Part shown: positions 25,081-34,538 of the stretch, one piece after another
Layout of the letters: every line of letters starts with the position of its first letter
Numbering within the stretch: the stretch's first letter is position 1
DNA from: Planctomycetia bacterium
GTDB lineage: Bacteria; Planctomycetota; Planctomycetia; Pirellulales; UBA1268
Length of the DNA stretch: 37,551 nt
Reading direction: 5' to 3'
Assembly (NCBI GenBank): GCA_026401035.1
Contig: JAPLNR010000081.1
Location: 1-37,551, forward strand
The notes under the pieces: generated by a model
Seen by the model: only the letters and a program-made list of their open reading frames with translations
The model's database searches: none
What the model was told of the DNA's origin: nothing
Made by a program: the position numbers and the translations under genes

Positions 25081-26157
25081 CTACCAATACCACAAGGCGA
25101 CCGGCACGTGGATCACCAGCAAAACGCCGAGCACCACCGATACCGGCACGTGCACGAGGAGCCAGCCGTGCAGCCAGCCGTGGATGCGGGCCTGCAAATC
25201 GAATTGGCGACGGTTTTCGCAGACCTGCCGGAGTTGATCGATCAGGCCGCCGGCAGCGGCGGGGGATGCCGCCCGGAGCGATTCGAAAAACCGTGATGCC
25301 TCCAGCGGTCCGGCCAGCGGCGATCCGCCGGCAGCGCCGGCCAGCAGGTAGGGCCGAAGTTCCGCGAAAAATCGCCTCGAGATCTCCTCCGTGCCCGGGA
25401 TCATGCTGTAGAGCGGCACTGTCTCCAGCACCTTTCCCTGAATTCCCGTCATCGAACGAAAGCCGGTGACGACGGCATATTCGGCGTCGTCGTCATTCGG
25501 TTGATGCTGGTGATGCGGTTCATGCTCGTGCTGCTCGGCAGGCCGGTCAGGCACCTGCCCGGCTGCGTTCATCGTCTCGGCACCGGGGCGGGCATGAGAA
25601 GGTTCGCAGAGTGCCCGGACGAGTTTTTCGGCATCGGCACACTGCTGAGCGGCCACATGCTCGATTTGGTCGTAGATGGTCTCGGCCGGCACCTGCTCCA
25701 GCAGCAGTTTGGGCAGGAATTGCTGCAGGACGAGTCCCCAGATGCCACTGGCGATCACGATCACGAACGTGAACATCAACGCCTGGTTCATGAGCCCGCC
25801 GATGAAAAACAGCCGCGCGTGCATCACTACCAGCGGCACGGACAACAGCCCCAGCCAGACATGGGCCCGCAGCCAGAGTTGCGCCGACCCGATCCGCCAG
25901 GAACGTACCCGCTTTCTGGGCCAGAGCAGGATTTCGAAGAGGATGATCAGGCCGCCCGCGATGCCGTAGAGAAAGCCCGTGCGGCTGCTGCCGCCGGGCA
26001 AACGTCCTTCGGCGGCCCACTCGGCCACGTAGGCGACCACGGCCAGCAGCGACACCGCGGAAATCGCGATGATCCACTTTCTGTCCTGCGGCCAGGTTTT
26101 GCCACCGATGATCAAATCGACCTCCAGGGAAGAATGTAGTTCTCCCGGCCCTCCCAT
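25081..26157 (-). CDS. Cytochrome b-like integral membrane protein
   Basis: 358 residues with about five membrane segments: near 28-48 (WIIAISAVSLLAVVAYVAEW), 61-80, 97-118 (RAHVWLGLLSVPLVVMHARL), 126-147 and 330-356. Candidate haem b ligands sit in pairs inside or at the edges of helices: His99 and His113, and His326/His330/His336 with His350. A long soluble section (150-320) contains a His-rich stretch (EQHEHEPHHQHQPNDDD, 208-224). The layout resembles di-haem cytochrome b561/ferric-reductase-type proteins that take electrons from quinol. It is the first gene of an operon with the decahaem and pentahaem A genes. The haem assignment rests on His placement only. Confidence 0.72.
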   Translation of the reverse strand: MGGPGELHSSLEVDLIIGGKTWPQDRKWIIAISAVSLLAVVAYVAEWAAEGRLPGGSSRTGFLYGIAGGLIILFEILLWPRKRVRSWRIGSAQLWLRAHVWLGLLSVPLVVMHARLFFIGGLMNQALMFTFVIVIASGIWGLVLQQFLPKLLLEQVPAETIYDQIEHVAAQQCADAEKLVRALCEPSHARPGAETMNAAGQVPDRPAEQHEHEPHHQHQPNDDDAEYAVVTGFRSMTGIQGKVLETVPLYSMIPGTEEISRRFFAELRPYLLAGAAGGSPLAGPLEASRFFESLRAASPAAAGGLIDQLRQVCENRRQFDLQARIHGWLHGWLLVHVPVSVVLGVLLVIHVPVALWYW

Positions 26158-26311
26158 CAAACGGCAGCTTGGGCGCCGGCTGACTTTAACGGTTTGAACG
26201 GGCAGGATATCACGGTCGTGGGGCGAATAACACGAATTCTCGACCCAGCGCGGGCTCCCCGTCGAGACTCATTCCGGGGGATGTTGCGCGCGCCCAAGGG
26301 GATCGTGGATC

Positions 26312-27838
26312 GTGAGACCGTTTCGAGCCGCTTTGGAGGCCTTTGCTGCCGCGTTGGTCGCGTTGGTCACGATCGCGTGCTCCGCCGCAGAATCGCCTTC
26401 GGCTCCCTGTGCGATCTGCCCCCCGGGGGCGGTCGGTCCGGCGGGCCACGCTGCCGAGGGGATCTCCGCGGGAATCTACCCGGGGATGCAGCCCGATCCT
26501 CTGGCGAATGGCCTGGGCGTCTCCTCGTGCGGAACGGTGTCGTGCCATGGCGGGCCCAAGGCCGGCAATCACGACGTGCAGTCGTTCGCGTTCACGATCT
26601 GGATGAACGACGATCCCCATTCGCGGGCCTACGAGGTGCTCCATGAACCGCGTTCCCAACGCATGGCGCGGCTGCTGGGACTGGGCGAGGCGCATCGGGC
26701 CAGGGAGTGCCTGGCCTGCCACTCCATGCAGAATGAGAGCCGCGGGCCGCTGCCCCCGGAAGTGCTTGCCGACGGCGTGGGCTGCGGCTCCTGCCATGGA
26801 GATTCCACGCAGTGGCAACAGATTCACTACCTGCCCGACTGGAAGCGGCTCTCGATCGCGGAGCGTGAGGCGCTCGGATATCGCGATCTGGGTAGCGTCA
26901 CCACCCGCGTCAACAACTGTATTCCCTGCCATGTGGGTGATGCGTCGCAGGAGGTGAATCACGATCTCATCGCCGCCGGGCACCCGCGACTCTCCTTCGA
27001 GTTTGCGGCCTACCAGCGGCTTTGGCCGCGGCACTGGACTCCGTCTGGAAAAGTCGAGTCGCAGCCCGACTTCACCGCGCGTTCATGGGCGCTGGGGCAG
27101 GCGGCGACGCTCGAGGCCGTGGCGAAACTGCTCGAGGTCCGCGCCGAGCGGGCCACGGCCGATCTGGCCGCGGAGCGACCGCACCGCTGGCCGGAATTCG
27201 CCGAGTTTGACTGCTATGCCTGCCACAAGGCCCTGGGGCCGCGATCGTATACCGCGGCGCACGCCGGTGGATTTCAGAATCCGTTTCCCGGCCAGCCGTC
27301 GTGGCAGCCCTGGTATGTGTCGGCCAGCCGGCTGCTCGATGTCGCCGCTGCCACGACCACCGTGCCGGGAACGCGGGCCGTCGGCGCAAGCGCGGTCGAT
27401 ATCCGCAGGGTCTTGGAGCCCGACTGGTCCGTGACCGACAAGGAGCGGCTCGACCGGGTGCTCCTCGAGGCTCGCGGCCTCGCGCGGGCGGCACGGCAGG
27501 CCACCCGGGAACTCGAATCACGAGACCGCATCGTCCTCGATGTCTCCCATGACCGGCTCGACGCCCTGGTCGCCGACGCGCCGCCGGAGTGGCGTTTCTG
27601 GGATGCGGCGGTACAGACGCTCCTGGTGATGGAAGCGGCCGGCGGTGGGCCGGCCCGAATCGGCGTCTGGCGATCCGATCAGCGGCAGGCAGCGACCGCC
27701 GACACCCGGCAGGCGCTCGAAGAGCTCCGCGACAGCCTGCGGTTTCCGCCCGGTGCGGACAGCCCCCAGGGCTTCAGCCCCGTCCGTTTCAACCGTGACC
27801 GGGTCGCGGTACCATTGCCGGAAGCGGTGCGTCCGTGA
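26312..27838 (+). CDS. Pentahaem cytochrome c, copy B (possible lipoprotein)
   Basis: 508 residues from a GTG at 26312, with AAGGGGA upstream. The N-terminal signal (AFAAALVALVTIAC) has a lipobox-like end at Cys23, so it may be lipid-anchored. Haem sites: C-x4-CH (Cys73-Cys78, SCGTVSCH), CLACH (133), CGSCH (158), CIPCH (203) and CYACH (301), in the same order and spacing as copy A. Shared blocks are RAYEVLHEP, ADGVGCGSCHG, HDLIAAGHPRLSFE and WPEFAEFDC. The haem-free C-terminal half has helical, charged character. It is divergent from the cytochrome b operon (154 bp between starts) and overlaps the next gene by 4 bases. Confidence 0.88.
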   Translation: MRPFRAALEAFAAALVALVTIACSAAESPSAPCAICPPGAVGPAGHAAEGISAGIYPGMQPDPLANGLGVSSCGTVSCHGGPKAGNHDVQSFAFTIWMNDDPHSRAYEVLHEPRSQRMARLLGLGEAHRARECLACHSMQNESRGPLPPEVLADGVGCGSCHGDSTQWQQIHYLPDWKRLSIAEREALGYRDLGSVTTRVNNCIPCHVGDASQEVNHDLIAAGHPRLSFEFAAYQRLWPRHWTPSGKVESQPDFTARSWALGQAATLEAVAKLLEVRAERATADLAAERPHRWPEFAEFDCYACHKALGPRSYTAAHAGGFQNPFPGQPSWQPWYVSASRLLDVAAATTTVPGTRAVGASAVDIRRVLEPDWSVTDKERLDRVLLEARGLARAARQATRELESRDRIVLDVSHDRLDALVADAPPEWRFWDAAVQTLLVMEAAGGGPARIGVWRSDQRQAATADTRQALEELRDSLRFPPGADSPQGFSPVRFNRDRVAVPLPEAVRP

Positions 27839-29379
27839 GCATTTTCGGGAAACGTGTTCGTCGGGTCACCAGCATGAGCCTCAACATCCGGATCGCCAGT
27901 CAGCTCATTGCCGCGTTCATCGTCTGCCTCGGGACGGCCGGCGTGGGCCGTGCCGCGCCGCCGGGCGACGAACCACTGCCCCGCCCCGCCTTTCGCTACA
28001 CGGGGGCTGATCTGTGTGTGAAGTGCCACCGGAGCGAACAGGGCGAGTGGTGCGACGTCGCGACCACGGCGGCCTGGCGGCACGACGCCCATTCGCGGTC
28101 GCACGAGGCACTGTCATCGGACAACGAGCGCACGCGGGCGATGGAGGTGGCGCTGGGCATCAAGGCGGCCGCGACGGCCAGTTGCGTCGCCTGTCATACG
28201 CATCCCGTCGATGAGCCGGCGGTCGACGAAGAGACCAACGTGCTCCATGCCGGCATCAGTTGCGAAACCTGCCATGGCGCCGGCTCCGGCTATCTCGATC
28301 CACACATGCAGAAGTCGTGGCGGTTCCTCTCGTCGGCCGAGAAGGAGGCCTTCGGGATGCACGACCTCCGCAATCCCGTCGCGAAGGCCAAAAACTGTCT
28401 GTCATGCCATCTGGGCGAGGTTGCCACCAACCGCATCATCACGCACCAGATGTATGCCGCGGGCCATCCGCCCCTGCCGGCCTTCGAGATGGAAGCCTTC
28501 GGCGCGGGCATGGGCCGGCACTGGAAGCGGGTCTGGGAGAAGTCGCCGCAGATTCAGGAGCAGGCGGCCAAGGCCGGCTATGAGACCGAGGGCGCGTGCG
28601 AACTCTCTCGCTCGCTCGTGGGGTCGCTCGTGGCGCTTCAGGAAAGCGTGCATCTGGCCCGCGACTACGCCGCTGCTGCCGAAACGAATGCAAAGGACCG
28701 GCCGTGGCCGGAGCTTGCCGTGTATGACTGCCAGGCCTGCCATCATGTCTTGGCGGTGCCGAGCTGGCGGCAGGAGGCGGGCTATGGGCAGCTCGTGCCG
28801 GGGCGTCCGTCCCTGGTCCGCTGGCCGCGACGGCTGGCGGCGGTCGCGTTCGAGCAGGCTGGCATGGCAACGGATGTCGATGCCCTGCTCTCCCCGGTCG
28901 TAGGCGTGCTCAACAGCAGGCCTTTCGGCACAGCCGACGGCCTGCGGCGGGTGGCGGAGGACTCCGGTCGGGAGATCGATCAGGCGATCGAGGCGCTGGT
29001 CCGTTGGCGGCGTGATGAAACGCTCGCGGACCGGGAGCGGGTGGCGATCGAGCAGATTTTGGCCTCCGGCCAAAACGTCGGCGACTTCGAGTCGGCGCGG
29101 CTGCTGGCCTGGGGGCTGATCCACGGCTTGTCGTCGAATGCCGACTGGCCGGAGGACGTGCGGGCCCGGAAGATTGCCGAACTCACCGCACTGCTGGCGC
29201 TCGAATTCCCCACGCCGGCCTATCCGAGCCCACCAGCGCAGGAGAAGCCGTTCTGGCAGACGTCGCTCGCAGCCGCGCCGGCCACCGACATCGGCCGCGT
29301 GCGTGCCGCTTTCGAGCTTCCTTCTGCCGCCCGCAAGCCCGCCCCGACCGTGATCGAGGTCATTCCCACGCCCCGCTAG
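27835..29379 (+). CDS. Pentahaem cytochrome c, copy C
   Basis: 514 residues from a GTG that overlaps the stop of copy B (GTGA); an ATG at 27874 is an alternative start and would give a cleaner signal peptide (SLNIRIASQLIAAFIVCLG, cleavage near GRA-AP). Five regular CxxCH sites: Cys61, 117, 143, 188 and 299. Here the first site is CVKCH, not the C-x4-CH of copies A and B. It retains DAHSRSHEAL, AGISCETCHG and WPELAVYDCQACHH, so it is a more distant paralogue. The C-terminal 210 residues have no haem site. It is convergent with the decahaem-propeller gene, the two stop regions overlapping by 4 bases. Confidence 0.87.
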   Translation: MSIFGKRVRRVTSMSLNIRIASQLIAAFIVCLGTAGVGRAAPPGDEPLPRPAFRYTGADLCVKCHRSEQGEWCDVATTAAWRHDAHSRSHEALSSDNERTRAMEVALGIKAAATASCVACHTHPVDEPAVDEETNVLHAGISCETCHGAGSGYLDPHMQKSWRFLSSAEKEAFGMHDLRNPVAKAKNCLSCHLGEVATNRIITHQMYAAGHPPLPAFEMEAFGAGMGRHWKRVWEKSPQIQEQAAKAGYETEGACELSRSLVGSLVALQESVHLARDYAAAAETNAKDRPWPELAVYDCQACHHVLAVPSWRQEAGYGQLVPGRPSLVRWPRRLAAVAFEQAGMATDVDALLSPVVGVLNSRPFGTADGLRRVAEDSGREIDQAIEALVRWRRDETLADRERVAIEQILASGQNVGDFESARLLAWGLIHGLSSNADWPEDVRARKIAELTALLALEFPTPAYPSPPAQEKPFWQTSLAAAPATDIGRVRAAFELPSAARKPAPTVIEVIPTPR

Positions 29380-32300
29380 CGGGCCTGACGGTAGAACTCG
29401 GCGTCGAAGGGATTGTCGCTGACCTTCCAGAGACGACCGTTCCGCAGGTACATCCGCTGCTGGCTTTCCAGATCGAGCGGCTTTGCGCCGACGCGGCCAA
29501 ACACCGAGAGCTGGTTGCCCGACTCGTCCACGGCCCGGTCGCGGTCGACACCTTCGGAGATCGACAGGGCCATGCCCCCCTTCGTCACCGGATAGCTCGC
29601 CACCAGCTGTGGTGTCGGCCGGGGGCTGAAGCCGACGTTGCCGGGCGTCTCGGGGCCGGTGAGCTGCACCACCCGCATCCCGTTCGCGCCATCGGCCACG
29701 TAGGCGAACTCGCTGACGTAGGTGATCCCGAGTTTGACGTCACGGACGTCGTTCATCTTTCCACCGGCATCGAAGCACTGATCCACGAAGGGTTCGTGCG
29801 GATTGGTGACATCGACGATCACGAGCCCCTGGCGGCCGGCGGCGACGTAGGCGTACGTCCGGGCCACGTAGACCTTGTATGCCTTTTCCAGCGGCACGGT
29901 CGCGAGCGGGATCGGCGCCGCGGGATCGGTGACGTCGAAGGTCTTGAGCCCCTCGGCATCGCAGACGAAGGCGTTGCGAAACTGGATCTCGACCGATGTC
30001 GGCGCGGTGACATGGGGCGCGCCGATGACGGACACCACCTGTGGGCATTTTGGATCGGCGATCGAGACGACCACCACGCCGGCGTTGCAGCAGATCCAGG
30101 CATGGGTGCCGGCGATCGTGATGCTCCGGGCTCCGGCAAGGATCCCGCCCGGATTGAACGTGACCTCCCGCTTCAGGAAATTGTTGAGCGGGTTGCCATC
30201 GAGCAGCGTGCCGGCCCCCACCATGACGAGCCCTTCCTCGAGGTCCGACACGTAGAGGTAGCCGTACATCGCGTGCACGGTGCCCTCGAAGTTGTCGGGG
30301 TTGTGCGTCCGCGTCGGGTCGGGGGCCGTGGTGGAGGGCGCTGCCACGCCGGTCGCATAGGCGGTCTTCACGTAAAACTGCTGGCCGAGGGGGGATACCG
30401 GCGCCGTGGTGATCCGCTGGGAGAAGGCCTTGTCATCGATGAAGGCGATGTCGAACACCCGCAGGCCGTCGGAGCCGCAGGCGGCGTAGAGGTATTCCCC
30501 ACGCGCCTGCACTTGCAGCACCTCGCGCTGCTTGAGGGGATTGAGCGCGAGCGACACGGCGTCGGCGGGGGCATGGTGATGCGATTTCTGCAGCACGCCG
30601 TCGTTCGCGACATGCTTGCCGAAGTTATCCGGAAATGCGATGCGCTGGAAGGAACTGCCGATCACCGCCTGCGGCTCCTCCTGCTCGGTCACGACCACGC
30701 CCGCAAGCCCGCCTGTTCCGAGGCCTACCCAACTGTATCTGCCGATGAAATTCGTGTAGTTGGTGCCCTGCATGAGCAACTGCGCCATGATCGCGTTGTT
30801 GTCATCGTACTTCGACACGTGACAGTCGCTGCACATCTTCGTTTCGTGCGTGCCGGGGCGGTAGGCGGAGAGATCCCGCTTCACGGAGGAATGCGGGCCG
30901 CCGCGGACGGTGTGGGGCACGTTCGTGCTGAACGCGATGCCGCTGTAGCCCTCGGCCGAGATCGTCTGCTGCTGCACGTAGATCGACTCGCGGTTGGCGT
31001 TGTAGGAGCCGACGTGGATCGCGCAGCTCGATCGCGAGGGGCCGATCCGGTTGCCGGTGGCGTTGCCATCGCGGGCCAGCATGAAGACATCGTCGCGCAG
31101 CGTCTGGAAGTTGTAGGCGACGTAGTTGCGCGACACGTCCCCCTCATAATGCAGCCCCGGCGACTTCTTGTTGACCTTCTGCGGCAGATGGCAGCCAAAG
31201 CAGCTGGGGTTCCAGGAGCTGTGGCAGGCGATACAGCTCATCAGGTCGTTGCGATGGGCGCACGATTCTGGCCGGGCGGCCCCACCCCACTCGAGCGCCC
31301 CGTCCTCGGCCCAACGCACCGTCTTGGCAAAGGCCGACAGCGCGTTGTAATGCTCGCTTTTCGGGTCGATGGTGGCCTTCGTCTGCTTGACCTCCCAAGT
31401 GAGATTCTCCTCCACCATCGAGTTTTGGTAGACGCGTTCGCCCTCGACGACGAACCGCCGCTTGCCCGAGGGCGTGCGGAGGGTCCGCAGGTCGCGGCCT
31501 CCCTCGGGGCTCGAGGTGTCGCTCGCGGGGCCGCTGGTCCGCAGCGTGGCGAAGCGGTCGGCCGTTCCGTGGCAGTCGATGCAGGTGATTTCGATCGCCG
31601 CGCGAACCTCGCCGTAGAGCTTGGTGTTGCCGTGCATGTCCTGGATGAAGTGGCAGTCGATGCAGTGCATCCCGCGCTCCATGTGGATGTCGAGCATGTG
31701 CACGGGCACGCCGTCCCGCTCGTGCGCCACGATCGCCTCTTCGATCCGGATTTGTGCCGGCGTCTTCTTGTCGGCGTTGCGGTAGATCTCCTTGATCCGC
31801 TCCGGCATCTTCACGGCCGCCCGCTGGGCCGCGTTGCCCCCGTCGGCGACGATGTCTCCCTTGTGATCGAGCAGATTTCCCTTGCGGTCGTGCTTCAAGA
31901 CCGCTCGGTAGGCCCAGCCATGGCCGTGGAAGTCGGCGAATTGGGTGTCCTTGGTGCGGTCGTTGAGATCGGTGAGATTGGCGAGAAACTCGGGGTCAGA
32001 GAGCAGGTTTTTCGCGGCCGACTCGTTGGGGTTGGCGAACTGGCTGTTGATCACCTCCTCGGAGCTCGGATACCGCTGCTGTTGCGGATAGATCAAGTCG
32101 CTGTCGGTCTCCTCGTCCCACCACATGTAGCCGATGTAGCTGTTCATGACGTTGGTGCCGGGATGGATGTGACAGATGATGCACTGGCTGGTTGGAATCC
32201 CGTTGCCCGGAGCGAATTGGTGGTGAATCGGGTGCCCGCTCTCCCCTTTGGGGATCGTGGGATCGGGGGAGAAACTAAAGCCGCGGTTGCCGAACGCCGC

Positions 32301-33341
32301 ATAGGGCCCCGAATGGACCGGCGAGCGGTCGTTGGCGTAGATCACATGGCAGCCGGTGCAGCCGCTGGAGCGATAGTCGCCAGGCTGGTCGTTGGTGCCG
32401 AGGAAGTTCAGCGTGGGATCGAAGAGCCGCGTCTTGTTCAGACTTACGAAGACTGGATCCGTGCGGTTTTCGGTGCCCAGCCCGCGGGCGCTCAGTCGCG
32501 TTCGCGGTCGGCCATTCTCTTCGAGTCGTTCGGGATTGCCGATTTCGGGTCGGAATCGGCCGCCACGTTCGAAGAACCGCAGCACGTTGCCCGGCTGCTG
32601 CCTCTCGAACCGCGGCAGTGGGTCGAGATACTGCATCACAGCCTTGTAATTGATCTCGTCCTCCGTCGGCGGCGGGACCGTCTGCAGGCGTTGGGCGACG
32701 CCCTCGTGGCTGTAGCTCTCTCCGTAGGCCGCCCGCTTGTTGGGGATCGAACCATTGTTGTAGAGAGCGGCATTCCAGAGCATGCAGCCGTGCGTCATCA
32801 TGCTCTTCTTGACCTGCAGCACGATCGAGGAGTGGCACCCGCCACAACTCTGTTCTGCGGCCCGTAAATCGCCTGGGTTGACGAACCGGACGAATTCCGG
32901 CGACTCATGGTTCAGCAGGGTGTATGACCGCACTGGGTTGGCGGAACCGGGCCACGACTCGGGCTCCTTCGGGTGGATGTGCGCTCCCTGTTTCGTGAGG
33001 GCCGACGCGTTGCCGCCGTGACAGTCGGTGCATCCCAGGCGAACGTTGGGGCTGCGATGCATGTCGCCGACACCGGCGTGGCAGGTGATGCAGCCCTGGC
33101 TCTTGAGGGCTGCAGCGGCGGCCGTCTGGAGTGTCAGATCCTCGCCCGCGTGGCCCTCGTGTTCATGGGCCACCGGGAGCGGATTGGCCGGCTCCACTGG
33201 GGGCAGCGGCCTGATCTCCTGGGCAGTTGCTCCGGCCGCGAAGACGCTGGCCAGGAAACATATCGCCAGCGCCGCAGCGGCAATCCATTCTGTGGCGAAC
33301 CAGGCCGCCCTACTCGCCGCCACGCGACGCACCATCTCCAT
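29376..33341 (-). CDS. Secreted decahaem cytochrome c fused to an LVIVD-repeat beta-propeller
   Basis: 1321 residues with a signal peptide (AAAALAICFLASVFAAG, likely cleavage at ATA-QE near residue 40). Residues 80-840 hold ten CxxCH sites: Cys84, 104, 166, 328, 387, 560, 587, 703, 714 and 837. Many extra His residues between sites could act as distal ligands. Residues about 940-1300 form a propeller-like region with at least six LVIVD-type units: GEYLYAACGSDGLRVFDI, GYLYVSDLEEGLVMV, GTHAWICCNAGVVVVSI, RNAFVCDAEGLKTFDV, RTYAYVAAGRQGLVIVDV and SEFAYVADGANGMRVVQL. The protein is probably periplasmic or on the cell surface. The propeller may bind a partner or the envelope while the haem part relays electrons, or the haems may be part of an oxidoreductase. 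No catalytic motif is evident. Confidence 0.9.
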   Translation of the reverse strand: MEMVRRVAASRAAWFATEWIAAAALAICFLASVFAAGATAQEIRPLPPVEPANPLPVAHEHEGHAGEDLTLQTAAAAALKSQGCITCHAGVGDMHRSPNVRLGCTDCHGGNASALTKQGAHIHPKEPESWPGSANPVRSYTLLNHESPEFVRFVNPGDLRAAEQSCGGCHSSIVLQVKKSMMTHGCMLWNAALYNNGSIPNKRAAYGESYSHEGVAQRLQTVPPPTEDEINYKAVMQYLDPLPRFERQQPGNVLRFFERGGRFRPEIGNPERLEENGRPRTRLSARGLGTENRTDPVFVSLNKTRLFDPTLNFLGTNDQPGDYRSSGCTGCHVIYANDRSPVHSGPYAAFGNRGFSFSPDPTIPKGESGHPIHHQFAPGNGIPTSQCIICHIHPGTNVMNSYIGYMWWDEETDSDLIYPQQQRYPSSEEVINSQFANPNESAAKNLLSDPEFLANLTDLNDRTKDTQFADFHGHGWAYRAVLKHDRKGNLLDHKGDIVADGGNAAQRAAVKMPERIKEIYRNADKKTPAQIRIEEAIVAHERDGVPVHMLDIHMERGMHCIDCHFIQDMHGNTKLYGEVRAAIEITCIDCHGTADRFATLRTSGPASDTSSPEGGRDLRTLRTPSGKRRFVVEGERVYQNSMVEENLTWEVKQTKATIDPKSEHYNALSAFAKTVRWAEDGALEWGGAARPESCAHRNDLMSCIACHSSWNPSCFGCHLPQKVNKKSPGLHYEGDVSRNYVAYNFQTLRDDVFMLARDGNATGNRIGPSRSSCAIHVGSYNANRESIYVQQQTISAEGYSGIAFSTNVPHTVRGGPHSSVKRDLSAYRPGTHETKMCSDCHVSKYDDNNAIMAQLLMQGTNYTNFIGRYSWVGLGTGGLAGVVVTEQEEPQAVIGSSFQRIAFPDNFGKHVANDGVLQKSHHHAPADAVSLALNPLKQREVLQVQARGEYLYAACGSDGLRVFDIAFIDDKAFSQRITTAPVSPLGQQFYVKTAYATGVAAPSTTAPDPTRTHNPDNFEGTVHAMYGYLYVSDLEEGLVMVGAGTLLDGNPLNNFLKREVTFNPGGILAGARSITIAGTHAWICCNAGVVVVSIADPKCPQVVSVIGAPHVTAPTSVEIQFRNAFVCDAEGLKTFDVTDPAAPIPLATVPLEKAYKVYVARTYAYVAAGRQGLVIVDVTNPHEPFVDQCFDAGGKMNDVRDVKLGITYVSEFAYVADGANGMRVVQLTGPETPGNVGFSPRPTPQLVASYPVTKGGMALSISEGVDRDRAVDESGNQLSVFGRVGAKPLDLESQQRMYLRNGRLWKVSDNPFDAEFYRQAR

Positions 33342-33481
33342 GCTGTGAACTCCATTTCACGGTTTGGACCCCGGCAGGATACGGAATTCGCCCGAAATTC
33401 GCAAACTCGGGCGATAACCAGTCTGTCGTGGGGACCCAGCCGGCCGGTTGGACTCGGCGAAGGGTGTCTTCCAAAGAAGAA

Positions 33482-33509
33482 GGGGGCCCGCTCGGTCAAG
33501 CGGGCCCCC
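33482..33509 (-). terminator. Strong intrinsic terminator after the FecR-domain gene
   Basis: GGGGGCCCGC (33482-33491) pairs perfectly over 10 bp with GCGGGCCCCC (33500-33509) around an 8-base loop. Read on the minus strand it follows the stop at 33536 by about 26 bases and is followed by a T-rich run (TTCTTCTTT). A short CTTT on the other side gives weaker support on the + strand. Confidence 0.8.
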
Positions 33510-33535
33510 CTTTCGGCCAAATGGTCTCTCGGCGA

Positions 33536-34477
33536 TCAGTTGCCGCTGAGCTGATTGTTGTAGGTCAGCGCTTCCTTCTGCCGGAGTTCGTCCAATTTGA
33601 GCTCGCTGTATGCGCGAATCAGCAGCGGGCGGAGATCGTTCTCGTCCTTGTGTTCGTCGAAGTACTTGCGATACAGGTCCAGGGCTGCGACGGCCACGCC
33701 CTTTTCGTCCAGCAGGTTTGCCACCGAAAAGTCATCCTTGGGATCGATGGCCCTGATTTTCGAGATCGATTCGGCGATCCGCTTGTCGTCGGTGGCAGAT
33801 AGCCAGACGATGCTGCCTTCCTTGTCGGCCTCAGCCACCTGCTTTCCGTTTTCGGTGACAGCCACGGTGAAGGTGTGCTTGCCAGGGGCGAGTTCCGGAA
33901 CCTTGAAGCGAACCACATCGCCATCAACGCCCGCCACCGTATGGGCTTTACCGTCGATGGTCAGTATGAAGGTGTACTGTTTGCCGAAGTTTTGCCAGGC
34001 CAGTTCGGGATACGTGGCTGACAGGCTGATGTCCTGCGGCACCCGCAGTTTGATCTCGCTCGGTTTCTTGGCGCCGCGGCGCACGGTCGTGTAGCGCTGG
34101 GCTTCGGCAAAGCGATTGCTGAGCCCGGCGACCAGATCACCCGAGGCCGGCTCCTGCGCTGACAGTGTGCCGCTGATCACCTTGATCTCGGTGCCGGCGA
34201 CCTCGATCTGGCTGCTGGCGGCGATGGTCTGGGACGTGCTCTTGGCCTGGTCGATCAACTTGCCCGAACCATCGGCGCCGGTGCGAATCATGTCGCCGGC
34301 GAACAGATACTTGTTGCGTGTGACCGGCTTCCAGGCCGTGCCATCCCGGCTGGACTCAACCTTACCGCTGGCTTGGATCAGCAGCGCCACCGGCGGACCT
34401 GCGCCGAAAGACTCCGCCGAAAAGGATGCAGACATTGTGACCGCAACAGCCAGGACGCATGCCAATCGCTTTGTCAT
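33536..34477 (-). CDS. Secreted FecR-domain protein
   Basis: 313 residues with a signal peptide ([20 protein letters not shown], cleavage near FGA-GP at 24-27). Residues about 30-110 follow the FecR pattern: [37 protein letters not shown], and an amphipathic strand region after it. The middle (150-215) looks like an Ig-like or carbohydrate-type beta domain ([25 protein letters not shown]). The C-terminal 80 residues are helical and TPR-like ([21 protein letters not shown]). In other bacteria FecR domains pass signals from the periplasm or bind partners; no sigma factor or anti-sigma gene is seen beside it. It follows the giant surface-protein gene by 61 bases on the same strand and may be co-transcribed. 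Confidence 0.78.
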   Translation of the reverse strand: MTKRLACVLAVAVTMSASFSAESFGAGPPVALLIQASGKVESSRDGTAWKPVTRNKYLFAGDMIRTGADGSGKLIDQAKSTSQTIAASSQIEVAGTEIKVISGTLSAQEPASGDLVAGLSNRFAEAQRYTTVRRGAKKPSEIKLRVPQDISLSATYPELAWQNFGKQYTFILTIDGKAHTVAGVDGDVVRFKVPELAPGKHTFTVAVTENGKQVAEADKEGSIVWLSATDDKRIAESISKIRAIDPKDDFSVANLLDEKGVAVAALDLYRKYFDEHKDENDLRPLLIRAYSELKLDELRQKEALTYNNQLSGN

Positions 34478-34538
34478 CGTTAACTCCTTGAAAAGATTTC
34501 ACAGTAGCCTAGCAAAACGCCCACGCATTCGCCAGAAA

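Noticed and set aside
29796..32867. 1023-codon open frame on the + strand
   Set aside because: Antisense to the decahaem-propeller gene. It has no recognisable domain and has the composition of a shadow frame.
22017..33341. Reading the cytochromes as hydroxylamine oxidoreductase, NrfA or an MtrCAB system
   Set aside because: No CxxCK site, no HAO-type crosslink Tyr context that I can identify, and no MtrB-like barrel inside the island; only general multihaem features are supported.
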